64,000 bases of DNA from JASHPR01 sp963749145 (GTDB lineage: Bacteria > Actinomycetota > Actinomycetes > Streptosporangiales > Streptosporangiaceae), in contig CAVVLN010000001.1 in NCBI GenBank assembly GCA_963749145.1, forward strand, positions 1,302,001 to 1,366,000, in the 5' to 3' direction. Each line of letters opens with the position of its first letter. Within the stretch, counting starts at the first letter, position 1. This document shows positions 16,024-25,164 of this stretch, piece after piece. The position numbers were made by a program, and so were the translations under genes. The notes below the pieces were generated by a model that searched no databases, was not told the DNA's origin, and saw nothing but the letters and a program-made list of their open reading frames with translations.

Positions 16024-16066
16024 GGGGTACCCCGGTTTCCGGCCCGGTGCCTCACTAGCTTCCGGC

Positions 16067-16089
16067 CGCTCCCGGGCCCGGCGGGAGCG
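16067..16089. terminator. GC hairpin upstream of the GAP-family gene
   Basis: CGCTCCCG (16067-16074) and CGGGAGCG (16082-16089) are perfect arms around a 7-base loop. It lies between the end of the glycosyltransferase-GGDEF gene and the start of the GAP-family gene, both on the minus strand, and could end the first transcript. Confidence 0.4.
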
Positions 16090-16128
16090 ACCACCATGGC
16101 GTCCACGTTATGCGCCGGAGTCGCCCGC

Positions 16129-16164
16129 TGACTTCGGTCGTACCTGCGGGTGCGGCCGAAGTCA
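16129..16164 (-). terminator. inverted repeat just after the glycosyltransferase-GGDEF gene
   Basis: TGACTTCGG (16129-16137) and CCGAAGTCA (16156-16164) are perfect 9-bp arms with an 18-base spacer, 13 bases after the minus-strand stop at 16178. Position fits a terminator; the long spacer also allows an operator reading. Confidence 0.4.
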
Positions 16165-16177
16165 CTGCGGCGCTGCG

Positions 16178-18232
16178 CTAGGCGCGTGGCAGAGACTCGT
16201 ACACGATGGCGCAGTCGCCGCCTGCGACCTTGGCCTCGTGGAGGGCGGCGTCAGCGGCGAGCAGCGCTTCCTGGTGCGTCTGCGTGCCCGCGTCGAAAAA
16301 CGCGCCGCCGATGCTGATGGTGGCCGGGATCGGGCTGGCGCCGGTGAGGGGTGACTGCTCGCGCACGGCCGTGCAGAGCCCGTCGGCCAGGCTCTGGATG
16401 AGCGGGAGCGTCGGAGCGTGGAACACGGCGGCAAACTCGTCGCCTCCCATGCGGGCCAGCGTGTCATTGGGCCGGAGGCGCTCGGCAAGTGCGAGCGCGA
16501 TGCTTTGGATCAGTCCCTCTGCGGCAGCCTCGCCGTGCCGCGCGATCACCTCCCGGTACCCGTCCACGTCGATCGACAGGAGCGCCAGGCGCTCGGCATT
16601 TTCCCGGGCGCGGTCGAGTTCCTGCTCGAAGCGCCGTCGGTTCCACAGACCGGTCAGAGCGTCGCGGTCGCCACTATCAAGGCCGGGCGCTGGGGCACCG
16701 TGCGATGGTTGCGCTGGCACACCCGCCGCAGGGCCCGTTGACCTGCTGACACCGCCGCGCCGCTCGAGCGCCGAGCCGAAGACCTCTACCCAGCGTACGA
16801 AGTGCCGGTCGTTAAGGAACAGGGCGCGAGCGCGTTCGCGCGCGGTCTGGCCGAGCCGGGCGGCCCGCGGCCGGTCTTGCAGGAACTCGACAATCGCATC
16901 GCCGAACGCTGCGACGTCAGCCGGGTCTTCGACCAGCAGCCCGCTGTGCTGGTGCTGGACCTGCTCGAGATGACCCCCCACGGCGCTCGCGACGACGGGG
17001 CGGGCCTTCCACATCGCCTCGGTCACTCCCAGGCCGAACCCCTCCTGCAAGCTCTTCTTGACCACGATCGCGGCTAGGTGCTGGATCGCGTTCACCATCG
17101 CAGCATTCTCCTCCGGAGGGGTGAGCGGGAGGCAGGCGACATGAACCCGCGCGCGCACCCGCGGCGGCAGTCGCCGCCAGCGTTCGCGGACGCCGGCCAG
17201 CACCGTTTCCGCTTCGGGGTCATCGGCGACCTGGCCGGCATCGGGGCCTGCGAGGAGCAAGTGCGCGCCGGTCGCCGCCGGCACCCGCTCGAGGAAGCCG
17301 TCCAGGATCCCGAGCGGGTCCTTGATGCGGTCCCACCGGGCGAGCGAGACGACCACCGGGTCCCGGTTCCAGTCCGGTGCTCCGTCGGAGTCCAAGACCG
17401 TGGGACGACCGGTGAGCGTCGCCGTCGACCCGCCCGTGCCGTCATAGCCGGGGGCCGCGGCCGGGACTCCGGCGGCCAGGCCGAGGTGCTGCAAGATCGC
17501 GCGGGCGGCGCCATCTGGCATCGGCAGGTTCTTCGTCGACCCGGGGTCGATGCCCGGTGTCAAGATCGACGTCTCCGCTCCGCCCAGCCATTCCGGCAAG
17601 GAGGTGTAGCGGCTGAAGACGAAGCGGCGGACGCTGGCCAGGCGCGGCCTCAGGCACCGCCACGCGTTCGCGGAGTACTCGTTGTCGTGGTCGATGCCGA
17701 TGTGGCAGCTCCAGATGACGATCGCGCCTGCCCGCCCGAGCGGTTCCGACATCGCTGCCGTCTGAGGGTCGTTCAGCACAACCACGTCTCCGGGGGCGAC
17801 CACGGACGCTAGCGCCCGGGCGTGGTAGAGAGCAGCCCGGTCGAGAATCGTCAGCTCCTCGATCCCGAGTACGTCGCCATCGCCGGGCTGGCCTTGCAGA
17901 TGATTATGCAGGCGCTTGGTCACGCGGAAGAACTCGCCAGAGCCGCGTAGCACCATCCACCGGACGTCGATGCCAGCGCCTTTCCAGTACGGCAGCAGCG
18001 TACGAAGCAGCTGCGCAACCCCGCCACCCACCGCGGTAGAGTTCACCACCCAGACCGTCCGCCCGCCCAGCAGCTCACCGGCCTGCTGCTCGGCCACCCG
18101 CACCCGCTCGATCATCGGCTCCAGCAGGTAGCAGCCGAGATCCCGGAAATACCGAGTCTCAAGCGGAATCTCGGCCAGAACTCCACCCGGTCGGGCCACA
18201 CCACCAGGATACGAAGCAGTGAGCCCCGGCAC
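16178..18232 (-). CDS. TreT-like glycosyltransferase fused to a GGDEF diguanylate cyclase domain
   Basis: Residues about 1-500 form a GT-B glycosyltransferase (GT4) of the trehalose synthase/phosphorylase TreT group: RTVWVVNSTAVGGGVAQLLR, VIWSCHIGIDHDNEYS, DPVVVSLARWDRIKDPLGIL, and the donor site KSLQEGFGLGVTEAMWKARP. Residues about 525-680 form a GGDEF domain (DALTGLWNRRRFEQEL to the end). The active motif is intact (ARMGGDEFAAVF), and the allosteric I-site RPND stands exactly five residues before it. TreT joins glucose from a nucleotide donor to glucose; GGDEF makes cyclic di-GMP. The start is set at GTG 18232; TTG 18289 is an alternative. This domain pairing is unusual. Confidence 0.85.
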   Translation of the reverse strand: MPGLTASYPGGVARPGGVLAEIPLETRYFRDLGCYLLEPMIERVRVAEQQAGELLGGRTVWVVNSTAVGGGVAQLLRTLLPYWKGAGIDVRWMVLRGSGEFFRVTKRLHNHLQGQPGDGDVLGIEELTILDRAALYHARALASVVAPGDVVVLNDPQTAAMSEPLGRAGAIVIWSCHIGIDHDNEYSANAWRCLRPRLASVRRFVFSRYTSLPEWLGGAETSILTPGIDPGSTKNLPMPDGAARAILQHLGLAAGVPAAAPGYDGTGGSTATLTGRPTVLDSDGAPDWNRDPVVVSLARWDRIKDPLGILDGFLERVPAATGAHLLLAGPDAGQVADDPEAETVLAGVRERWRRLPPRVRARVHVACLPLTPPEENAAMVNAIQHLAAIVVKKSLQEGFGLGVTEAMWKARPVVASAVGGHLEQVQHQHSGLLVEDPADVAAFGDAIVEFLQDRPRAARLGQTARERARALFLNDRHFVRWVEVFGSALERRGGVSRSTGPAAGVPAQPSHGAPAPGLDSGDRDALTGLWNRRRFEQELDRARENAERLALLSIDVDGYREVIARHGEAAAEGLIQSIALALAERLRPNDTLARMGGDEFAAVFHAPTLPLIQSLADGLCTAVREQSPLTGASPIPATISIGGAFFDAGTQTHQEALLAADAALHEAKVAGGDCAIVYESLPRA

Positions 18233-18642
18233 ATCATCCCCGGATCGGGTGTGCGCCCAGGAGTGACCGGCCGGCCAGCATGAGGGCAAGCCTCCCGCGG
18301 CTGGGCCAGGAATGATGTCGCCGCCGGTGAAGCCCCTTGACGATGCCCGTCTTGCCGCTTATCAGGTGATCCCGGCTTCGGCGGTCGGCAAATGCCAGCC
18401 CTGCCCGGTACCGGCGGCACGGCGAGCGGCGTAAGGTCGCAAGTGGATAGTTATCCGCAATATCCTGCACCTGGCCAGCGCGCGTGTGCAGGGACCGCGT
18501 CGCTCCGGACCCTGGTGGCACGGCCAGTCAGGGCCGGATCGGATTCAAGGTGCCTCAGCAATGGGCCAGTCATCCTTCGCAGGCCGCTGGGCCACGGTAA
18601 TCATCTCCTCTGGGACCAGCCGGGCCGGCGCGGGCCGCTGTC
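18233..18642. other. intergenic stretch without a supported gene
   Basis: Lies between the divergent glycosyltransferase-GGDEF and PAS genes. Both strands have short open frames only, arginine- and serine-rich, with no family motif. A TTG start for the glycosyltransferase at 18289 would use part of it. AT-richer text near 18447-18470 (GATAGTTATCCGCAATATCC) may hold a promoter. Confidence 0.4.
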
Positions 18643-19415
18643 ATGCATGACGACGACGCGGCCGAGGCCGCCCGGCCGCCCGCGCCGGTACTCGCCCTGG
18701 TGGCCGGGATAGCCGCGGCGGGTAAAAGCGGCCCCGCACCGCCACGCCGGGCCGACCCGGCCCGGCCGCCGTCGCGCGCCGCGCCCGCACCGGACCGGCC
18801 CGCTGCCGCCATCACCGCGGCGGCGGCGCGGCGGCTGGTCGACGCCGTGCAAGACGGGGTGGCGCTGGCCGACGCTGACGGCACGATCGCGCTGGCCAGC
18901 ATCCGGCTGGAAGCAATGTTCGGCTACCAGCCCGCCGAGCTGACCGGCCGCACCGTCGCGTCCCTCCTCCCGGCCTGCCAGCACCAAGCCCGCCCCGGCC
19001 ACCAGCCCAGCCACATCCCGCCACCCGCCGCCCGGCCGGCCGGCGCCGGCCGGCGCTCGCCGGCCGGCGCAAAGACGGAACCACGTTCCCGGCCCAGATC
19101 AGCCACAGCCCGGTCACCACCGCCGCCGGCCCGTTCACCCTGACCATCATCCGCGACATCACCCAAACCCGGCAGCTCGACGACCTCACCCGCGCCGCCG
19201 CCGCCGCGGCCGAGCGGGCACGCCGTGACCAGCACCTGCTCGACACCGTCATCACCCGCCTGTTCCACGCCGGGCTCAGCCTGCAAGCCGCCATCGACCT
19301 GCCCGCCGAGGCGACCAGGCAGCAGATCACCCAAGCCCTCGACCACCTCGACGACACCATCCGCCAGATCCGTGACAGCGCGTTCACCACCCACGACCAC
19401 GACACCTCGCCATAA
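18643..19415 (+). pseudogene. PAS-domain protein with a frameshift
   Basis: The first frame (ATG 18643) has a disordered alanine/proline start, then a PAS core: ARRLVDAVQDGVALADADGT, LEAMFGYQPAELTGRTVASL, reaching about 18990. The PAS domain continues in another frame from about 19050: AGRRKDGTTFPAQISHSPVT, GPFTLTIIRDITQTRQLDDL, followed by a helical tail (LLDTVITRLFHAGLSLQAAI to TIRQIRDSAF) that ends at TAA 19413-19415. The tail resembles the dimerising helices of PAS/GAF sensor proteins. The break lies in a run of GCCGGCC repeats near 19020-19070, so it may be a true mutation or a sequencing slip. Confidence 0.6.
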
Positions 19416-19525
19416 CCCGCACCGTTCGGCAGGTCGCGCCCAGAGCGATGATGGGCCTTCGGTCCCCTCTTGCGGGGACCATCGGCCCCTCCTGAGCCGG
19501 TGTTGGCCCGTGGTTCACTGGCGTG

Positions 19526-20047
19526 ATGTTCGTTGGCCAGGAGGCACGGCTCGGGATCTCTCTCAGCGTCGCCCAGGCGCGTCTATCGAACCTGATCCGC
19601 GGCAGCCGGTTGATCACGGCTTCTGAAGACGCCTACGGCGAGGGGATCACCGGCCTGATGCGCGTCGGCCCCAGCCTATCGCGATTGGTCCACGCCCGGT
19701 TCCGCGAGCCGGTCACCCGTGGAGACGTCGTTGTGCTCACGCTGAGATGGGAAGCCACCGGCCCGGGCAGCGAACTGTTCCCCGTTCTGGACGCGGACAT
19801 CACGCTGGCTGCCGACGGGGACCAGGCGACCCTGCTGAGGATGATCGGCGCATACCGGCCGCCTCTTGGGGCGTTCGGCGACCTGCTGGACCGGGCGATC
19901 TTGCACCGGGTCGCCACCGCCACGATCCGGTCCTTTGTCGGCCACGTCGCTGATGCGATCGTCAATCCGGCTCCGGCTTTGCAGCCAGAGCAAGGAGTCT
20001 GGCAGTGGGAACTACTGCCCTCAGCACTCGAAGCAGAGTGCACCTAG
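19526..20047 (+). CDS. conserved hypothetical protein, SRPBCC-like
   Basis: A 173-residue soluble protein. The pattern of strands and helices (MFVGQEARLGISLSVAQARL; LVHARFREPVTRGDVVVLTL; FPVLDADITLAADGDQATLL; then a long last helix VATATIRSFVGHVADAIVN) fits the START/SRPBCC helix-grip fold used for binding hydrophobic ligands. No catalytic residues can be named. ATG 19526 is used; a GTG three bases earlier is also possible. It is convergent with the large acyltransferase gene, with 26 bases between the stops. Confidence 0.55.
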   Translation: MFVGQEARLGISLSVAQARLSNLIRGSRLITASEDAYGEGITGLMRVGPSLSRLVHARFREPVTRGDVVVLTLRWEATGPGSELFPVLDADITLAADGDQATLLRMIGAYRPPLGAFGDLLDRAILHRVATATIRSFVGHVADAIVNPAPALQPEQGVWQWELLPSALEAECT

Positions 20048-20073
20048 GAACACGCGGGAACCTTGCGGGTCTG

Positions 20074-22767
20074 TCACGGTAGCTTGCGCAGGTAGGCGTC
20101 GACGGGTCCCGCGGGCTGGACGCGGATCCGGGCGTCCACGGGCACGGCGCCGTCACGGCGGGCGATGACCGGGCTCAGGTCCAGCTCGGCGACCTGCGAG
20201 AGATCATCGGCCATCTGGGAGACCCGCTGCAGCGTGTCCTTGAGTGAGGCGAGGTCGGCCGCGGGTTCGCCGGTGCGTCCGGCCAGTAGCGGGGCGGCGA
20301 GTACCGAGCGGATCAGGTCGTCGGCGTCGGAGTCGGTCAGGGGGGCAAGGCGGGCAGCGCGGCCGGTTGGCAGGTCGTCGGCGGCGTCGGCGAGCCCGAG
20401 CAGCACCAGCGGGCCGAACACCTGCTCTTCCAGCACGCTGATCTTCACCTCCACTCCGCCGGTGATCATCGGCTGGACGATAACGTCAGAGAGGCCGGCG
20501 AAAGTCTCCCGCAGCGAGCGGTACCCGCGCCGGACCTCATCCGCGCCGTGCAGGTCGAGCAGGACGGCTCCCGCGCCTTTCCTGCGCACAACCAGGCCGG
20601 CGACGTCAGCCTTGAGGGCCACGGGGCCGCCGAATCGTGCTGCCGCCGCCACCGCGTCCTCCTCGGCGGTGACCGCGATGCTGTCAACCAGCGTCACGCC
20701 GTAGCAGCCGAGCAGTTCCTCGGTCTGCTCCCGGGACAGCCAGCCGCCCCCGGGGGTCCCGGCGAGAAAGCCGGCGACCAGCTCCCTGGCCCGGTCCTCG
20801 CGCAGGTCTTCCAGCTCTGGGATCGTTCCGGCTGGAGCCGCCCGCCACGTGCCGTAGCGCGAGGCGTAGCCGAGGGCCCGGGCGGCGGACTCGGGATAGG
20901 CATAGGCAGGGACGGGCGGGCCGTCGCCGCCGGGCCCGGTCAGCGTCCGGACCGCTTCAACTTGGTCCATCACCGCCGCGGCGATCGGCACCAGCAGCCG
21001 CGCGGTGCCCACCTCGGGAACCGGGTCGCCGACCGCGGTGGTAGCCGTCAGCGCCAGGACCGCGTCCACGCCCGGGTCGGCACCGACGAGTTCCAGGCAC
21101 CGCCGGAACAGGCCGGGCCCGGCCGTCGCGGTGGTATCGACCGGCCCGGCCACCGTGGCGCCCGGAGGCAGCAGGTCGCGCAGCGCCTGCTGGGTCTGGC
21201 CGCTGAGGCTGGCGACCTGCAGGCCCGCTTCGCCGCACGCATCGGCGGCGAGCACGCTGCCGCCGCGGGTATTGGACACCACGCCGACCTTGCCGCCGGC
21301 GGGCACCGGCTGCGATGCCAGCAGTACCGCGGTATCGAGCAGCTCGCCGAGATTGGCGGTGGCGATCACGCCGGCCTGTCCCAGCAGGGCCTGCCGGGTG
21401 AGCTGCGGGGTAACCTCAGCCGCGGCACGGATCGCGGCCCTGCGAAGGCTCGCCGCGGGCCGGCCCCCGCTCACGGTCAGGACCGGTATGCTACGGCCGA
21501 CCTGGCGGGCGGTGAGGGCGAATTTCCGCGGGTTACTGATCGACTCCAGGTACAGCACGGCCAGCTTCGTCGCCGGGTCGGATTCCCACCACTGCAGCAT
21601 GTCGGTGCCGGACACGTCGTCCTTGTCCCCCAGGGAGACCAGGGAGGAGATCCCGACGCCCAGCCGGGACAGGTGCTCGAGCAGGACGAAGCCGGCGCCG
21701 CCCGTGGACTGCGAGGCCACCCCGGCCATTCCCGGCCGAGGGTGGTGCGCCGCGAGCGTCGCGTCCAGGCAGATAGCGGTGTTGGCCACGCCGAAACAGG
21801 CGGGCCCGACCAGCCGCATGCCATGGCGGCGGCATATGCGCAGCAGCTCTGCCCTGGCCGCGCCGTCCAGGCTTCCCGTGGTCACCGCCAGGGCTCTGAC
21901 GCCCCGCCGTCCGCATTCTTCGGCGACCCCGAACACGTCCGGCGCCGGCACGGCGATGACCGCCAGGTCCACCGGCTCGGGCAGAGCGGCCGCCGACGGC
22001 ACGCCGGGCACGCCGTCCAGCTCGGCCGCGGCGTCCGGCTCGGCCGCGCCGGAGCCGACCGCATACACCGGGCCGGCGAAGCCGCCGGTAATGATGTTCT
22101 GCAGGACGGCCCAGCCGACCGAGCCGCGGCTCACGCCGATGACGGCGACCGAAGCCGGGGTCAGCACATGCTCCAGGCTCGCCACGTCGGCCGACCGCTC
22201 CCGTTCGGCGACCGCTTCACGATAGGTATCAAAATCGGCGTCGCGCTCGCTGCCTGCCAGCGGGAACCTGAGATCGTAGACGCCGTCCTGCAGGGTGCGG
22301 TGCGCTCGCAGCCCGGCATTGGCGAACACCTGCAGCATGAGCGTGTTGTCGGTCAGCGTCTCCGCGACCAATGTGCGGATCCCCGCGCCGCGGGCCAGCG
22401 AGACCAGGTGCTCCAGCAGCAGCGTGCCGACACCGCGATTGTGCATGTCATCGGCGACCGAGAGGGCGACCTCCGCCGATCGCGAACCGTCACCGGCTAC
22501 CTCATAGGCACCGCAGCCGACCACCTGGCCAGCCAGGACCCCCAGCAGCGCGGCGTGGTCCGGCGAAGGCTCACGGCATATCCGGCGCGCCTCCTGCGTG
22601 GCCGCGATCGGGCTCATGCTGAAGAAACGCAGGTAAAGATTCTCCTGGGACATCTTGGCGTGCATGTCCCGGACCGCGTCGAAATCGTCAGGCCGTGCGG
22701 GCCGGATCTCGATCGTGGTGCCGTCAGTCAGCAGGGCGTAGGTGCCCGGCCCGGCCTGTGTGCTCAC
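20074..22767 (-). CDS. GNAT acetyltransferase fused to ADP-forming acyl-CoA synthetase-like domains
   Basis: About 897 residues. An N-terminal GNAT domain (VVGCGAYEV, then MHNRGVGTLLLEHLV as the acetyl-CoA loop) is followed by a CoA-binding Rossmann domain (ASVAVIGVSRGSVGWAVLQN), a succinyl-CoA-ligase-like flavodoxin fold (ESISNPRKFALTARQVGRSI; GKVGVVSNTRGGSVLAAD), and an ATP-grasp domain (DSIAVTAEEDAVAAAARFGG; VQPMITGGVEVKISVLEE). This is the domain set of actinobacterial PatA-type protein lysine acetyltransferases, which often silence acyl-CoA synthetases. An acyl-CoA ligase gene lies in the same run. GTG 22767 with GGGGGCAGAC before it is preferred over ATG 22860, whose extra 31 codons cover an AT-rich promoter-like stretch. 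Confidence 0.85.
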   Translation of the reverse strand: MSTQAGPGTYALLTDGTTIEIRPARPDDFDAVRDMHAKMSQENLYLRFFSMSPIAATQEARRICREPSPDHAALLGVLAGQVVGCGAYEVAGDGSRSAEVALSVADDMHNRGVGTLLLEHLVSLARGAGIRTLVAETLTDNTLMLQVFANAGLRAHRTLQDGVYDLRFPLAGSERDADFDTYREAVAERERSADVASLEHVLTPASVAVIGVSRGSVGWAVLQNIITGGFAGPVYAVGSGAAEPDAAAELDGVPGVPSAAALPEPVDLAVIAVPAPDVFGVAEECGRRGVRALAVTTGSLDGAARAELLRICRRHGMRLVGPACFGVANTAICLDATLAAHHPRPGMAGVASQSTGGAGFVLLEHLSRLGVGISSLVSLGDKDDVSGTDMLQWWESDPATKLAVLYLESISNPRKFALTARQVGRSIPVLTVSGGRPAASLRRAAIRAAAEVTPQLTRQALLGQAGVIATANLGELLDTAVLLASQPVPAGGKVGVVSNTRGGSVLAADACGEAGLQVASLSGQTQQALRDLLPPGATVAGPVDTTATAGPGLFRRCLELVGADPGVDAVLALTATTAVGDPVPEVGTARLLVPIAAAVMDQVEAVRTLTGPGGDGPPVPAYAYPESAARALGYASRYGTWRAAPAGTIPELEDLREDRARELVAGFLAGTPGGGWLSREQTEELLGCYGVTLVDSIAVTAEEDAVAAAARFGGPVALKADVAGLVVRRKGAGAVLLDLHGADEVRRGYRSLRETFAGLSDVIVQPMITGGVEVKISVLEEQVFGPLVLLGLADAADDLPTGRAARLAPLTDSDADDLIRSVLAAPLLAGRTGEPAADLASLKDTLQRVSQMADDLSQVAELDLSPVIARRDGAVPVDARIRVQPAGPVDAYLRKLP

Positions 22768-22839
22768 GTCTGCCCCCAGGGCACCACCGCGGCTCCCGGC
22801 GCCGCTCCCAACCCGGAAAATAACGGACCGAATAACATC

Positions 22840-22847
22840 AAATATAG
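22840..22847 (-). promoter_or_regulatory. candidate -10 element before the GNAT/synthetase gene
   Basis: The minus strand reads CTATATTT inside an AT-rich island (22800-22850) that contrasts with the GC-rich surroundings, about 75 bases before GTG 22767. It supports a promoter of its own for the last gene of the run, apart from the aminotransferase. Confidence 0.3.
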
Positions 22848-22914
22848 GCAGCCGGCTCACAGGCCCTCGCCATCAGGGGCCAGGGCCGACGGGACGGTAC
22901 TGGCCAGGACCATG

Positions 22915-24261
22915 CTAGGCGGGGAGCGTCGCCTCCACGTCGCTCAGCGCCGAGTCGAGCACGTCGGCGACGTGGTCGATCTCTGCGCGGGTGATGACGT
23001 AGGGCGGGCTGAGCTGAATATGATCACCGCCGCGGCCGTAGTTCGCCCCCGCCACGCCAGGAATGACCAGAACGCCGCGCTCCAGGGCACCTCTGGTGAC
23101 CCGGCGGGTAATGTCGGCCTGCTCGGGGAAGGGCTGCCGGGTGGCCCGATCGGAGACGAACTCCAGTCCCGCGAGCAGGCCCAGGCCGCGCACGTCGCCG
23201 ACGATCTGATGGCGGGCGGCGACCTCGGCGAGCACCCTGGCCAGGTGGTCGCCTTTCGCGGCTACCTGTTCGAACAGCCCGCGATCGAGCGCGTACCTGA
23301 GCACCTGCAGGCCGACGAACGTGCAGAACGGATTGCCGCTGTAGGTAAATCCGTGCGCGAACTTTCCCGATCCCGCCTCGAACGCGTCAACTACCCGCTG
23401 CGAGGCCAGCACCGCCCCCAGCGGCACGTAGCCACTGCTGATGCCCTTGCCCATGACGGTGATGTCCGGTGCGGTGTCCCAGTGCTCGATCGCCAGCCAG
23501 CGGCCGGTGCGGCCATAGCCGGTCAGCACCTCATCCGCGATGAACAGCACGTCGTGCCGGTCGCAGATCTCGCGGACGCGCCGGTAGTAGCCGGGCACCG
23601 GCACGACAGCGGTCACCGTCGTGCCGATCACCGGCTCGGCGATGAACGCGGCGACGCTACCGGGGCCCTCCATCAGGATGGTCCGCTCGAGATCGTCGGC
23701 GCAGGCCACCTCGCAGTCCGGATAGCCGCGTCCCAGAGGACAGCGATAGCAGTACGGCGGCACGATGTGCGGCACCGGCGAAAGCAGCGGCAGGAACGGC
23801 TCGCGCCAGGCCGGGCGGCCAGAAAGAGACAGGGTCGCCAGCGTGCTGCCATGGAAGCTCTGCCACCGCGCGATCACCTTGTGCTTCTCGGGTCGGCCCC
23901 GCTGGAGGTGGTACTGCCTGGCCATCTTGATGGCGGTCTCGTTGCCTTCCGACCCGCCGGAGACGAAGTAGACCTTCGCCGCGATCTGCGGGTTCATGGC
24001 CACCAAGGCCTCGGCGAGCTGTTCCTGCCAGGGATTGGTGAAGGTCGCGCCGTAGACGAAGCTGAGCTCCTGGCCGTGCCGCGCGATGCTGTCGGTGATC
24101 TCCGCTATGCCGTGGCCGAGGATGACCGTACCCGCGCCGCCCACCGCGTCGAGGATCTCCCGGCCCGCGGCGTCCCGCAGGTACATGCCCGATGCGCTGA
24201 CGATCGAGTCGTACGTCGCCCGCAGGTCGCGGTGGAAAACCGCCGATCCCACCGGCGTCAC
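22915..24261 (-). CDS. class III PLP-dependent aminotransferase
   Basis: A 448-residue fold-type I aminotransferase of class III (omega-amino acid:pyruvate/GABA transaminase group). Motifs: YFVSGGSEGNETAIKMARQY (PLP phosphate), HGSTLATLSLSGR, the PLP-binding Asp in LFIADEVLTGYGRTGRW, and the PLP lysine in DITVMGKGISSGYVPLGAV. It would move an amino group from an amine or omega-amino acid to a keto acid. A CYRCPLGRGYPDCEVAC segment with several Cys is seen in some catabolic members. The ATG overlaps the stop of the lactonase gene by four bases. The substrate is not fixed by sequence. Confidence 0.88.
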   Translation of the reverse strand: MTPVGSAVFHRDLRATYDSIVSASGMYLRDAAGREILDAVGGAGTVILGHGIAEITDSIARHGQELSFVYGATFTNPWQEQLAEALVAMNPQIAAKVYFVSGGSEGNETAIKMARQYHLQRGRPEKHKVIARWQSFHGSTLATLSLSGRPAWREPFLPLLSPVPHIVPPYCYRCPLGRGYPDCEVACADDLERTILMEGPGSVAAFIAEPVIGTTVTAVVPVPGYYRRVREICDRHDVLFIADEVLTGYGRTGRWLAIEHWDTAPDITVMGKGISSGYVPLGAVLASQRVVDAFEAGSGKFAHGFTYSGNPFCTFVGLQVLRYALDRGLFEQVAAKGDHLARVLAEVAARHQIVGDVRGLGLLAGLEFVSDRATRQPFPEQADITRRVTRGALERGVLVIPGVAGANYGRGGDHIQLSPPYVITRAEIDHVADVLDSALSDVEATLPA

Positions 24262-25127
24262 CCGGCCGGTGCCCGTAGCCGGGTGGCATCGCCCGGCCTC
24301 AGGCAGACCTCGGCGACGTGCAGCCCATCACTGTATTGCCGGGACTGGTGCCGCTCCCAGAGCAACATCTCGTGACCGGGCAGGATCCGGTTGACCTCCC
24401 CGCCGGTCGCTTCCATCAGCTGATCGAGCGCCATGAGGCAGTTCTCCTGGCTTCCCATGGCCAGCCCGATCGGGACGTAGCGCCCGTCGCCGTCCACCCC
24501 CTCGACATTGGCGTACAGGTACATGACATCGCCGGGAACCACCCAGGTGCCAGAGGCCCCATTGCGGATCACCACGTGCTGATGCCCGTAGGTGTGGGTG
24601 TCGAAATCGGGCACCAGGCTGACTCCGGGGAACAACTCCTCGCAAGGCCCGTCAACGAGCCGGAGCCTGCCTTGTTTGGTCAGGTTCACCAGGGTCGCCA
24701 GGTCGTCGGCGCTCACGCCTTGCTTGAGCCAGTCCATCCGGCGGGGCAGGCTCAGCGCCCACAGCCACTTGTCCGCCTCGCGTCGCTGCAGGTAGACCAC
24801 GGCGTTGGGGAAGGCGGCCACATTCCCGAGATGGTCGAAGTGAGCGTGTGTGACCAGGATGGCGGCGACATCCTCGGGCGTGACGCCGACCCGGCTCACC
24901 AGCTCGCGCGGCTCGCGCCAGATCGTGATCCCGTCCAGGTCGGCCAGTTCCTGCCCGGCACCGTCGCTGCGGTAGCCCGCGTCGACCAGGATCGTGCGGT
25001 CCTCGTCTTGCAAGACGGTGAAGCAGTAGGGCACCTCGCGCTCGCCGGCCTGGCCGTGCAGGAGGAACCCGAGCGGCGACGCGGCCGCCCGGGCGAACTC
25101 GATTACCCAGATGGAGTAGTCGGCCAT
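24258..25127 (-). CDS. metallo-beta-lactamase-fold lactonase (AHL lactonase family-like)
   Basis: A 289-residue MBL hydrolase. The two-metal motif is ILVTHAHFDHLGN; a later metal ligand His is in FDTHTYGHQHVV, the bridging Asp in TWVVPGDVMYLYAN, and the last His in RILPGHEMLLWE. The fold start TILVDAGY fits N-acyl-homoserine-lactonase relatives, which open lactones, though other esters or amides are possible. ATG 25127 (MADYSIWVIEF) is chosen; the frame extends 44 codons further up without family likeness. It is in one run with SDR (37 bases upstream) and aminotransferase (overlap). Confidence 0.85.
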   Translation of the reverse strand: MADYSIWVIEFARAAASPLGFLLHGQAGEREVPYCFTVLQDEDRTILVDAGYRSDGAGQELADLDGITIWREPRELVSRVGVTPEDVAAILVTHAHFDHLGNVAAFPNAVVYLQRREADKWLWALSLPRRMDWLKQGVSADDLATLVNLTKQGRLRLVDGPCEELFPGVSLVPDFDTHTYGHQHVVIRNGASGTWVVPGDVMYLYANVEGVDGDGRYVPIGLAMGSQENCLMALDQLMEATGGEVNRILPGHEMLLWERHQSRQYSDGLHVAEVCLRPGDATRLRAPAG

Positions 25128-25164
25128 CGGCCCTGCCCCCTGCCCGCGGATCGCGCCAGGACGA

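Noticed and set aside
20548..24375. A 1275-codon open frame on the plus strand
   Set aside because: It lies antisense to the acetyltransferase/synthetase and aminotransferase genes. Its translation is Arg/Gln/His/Gly-rich without motifs, as expected when the reverse of high-GC coding DNA lacks stops.
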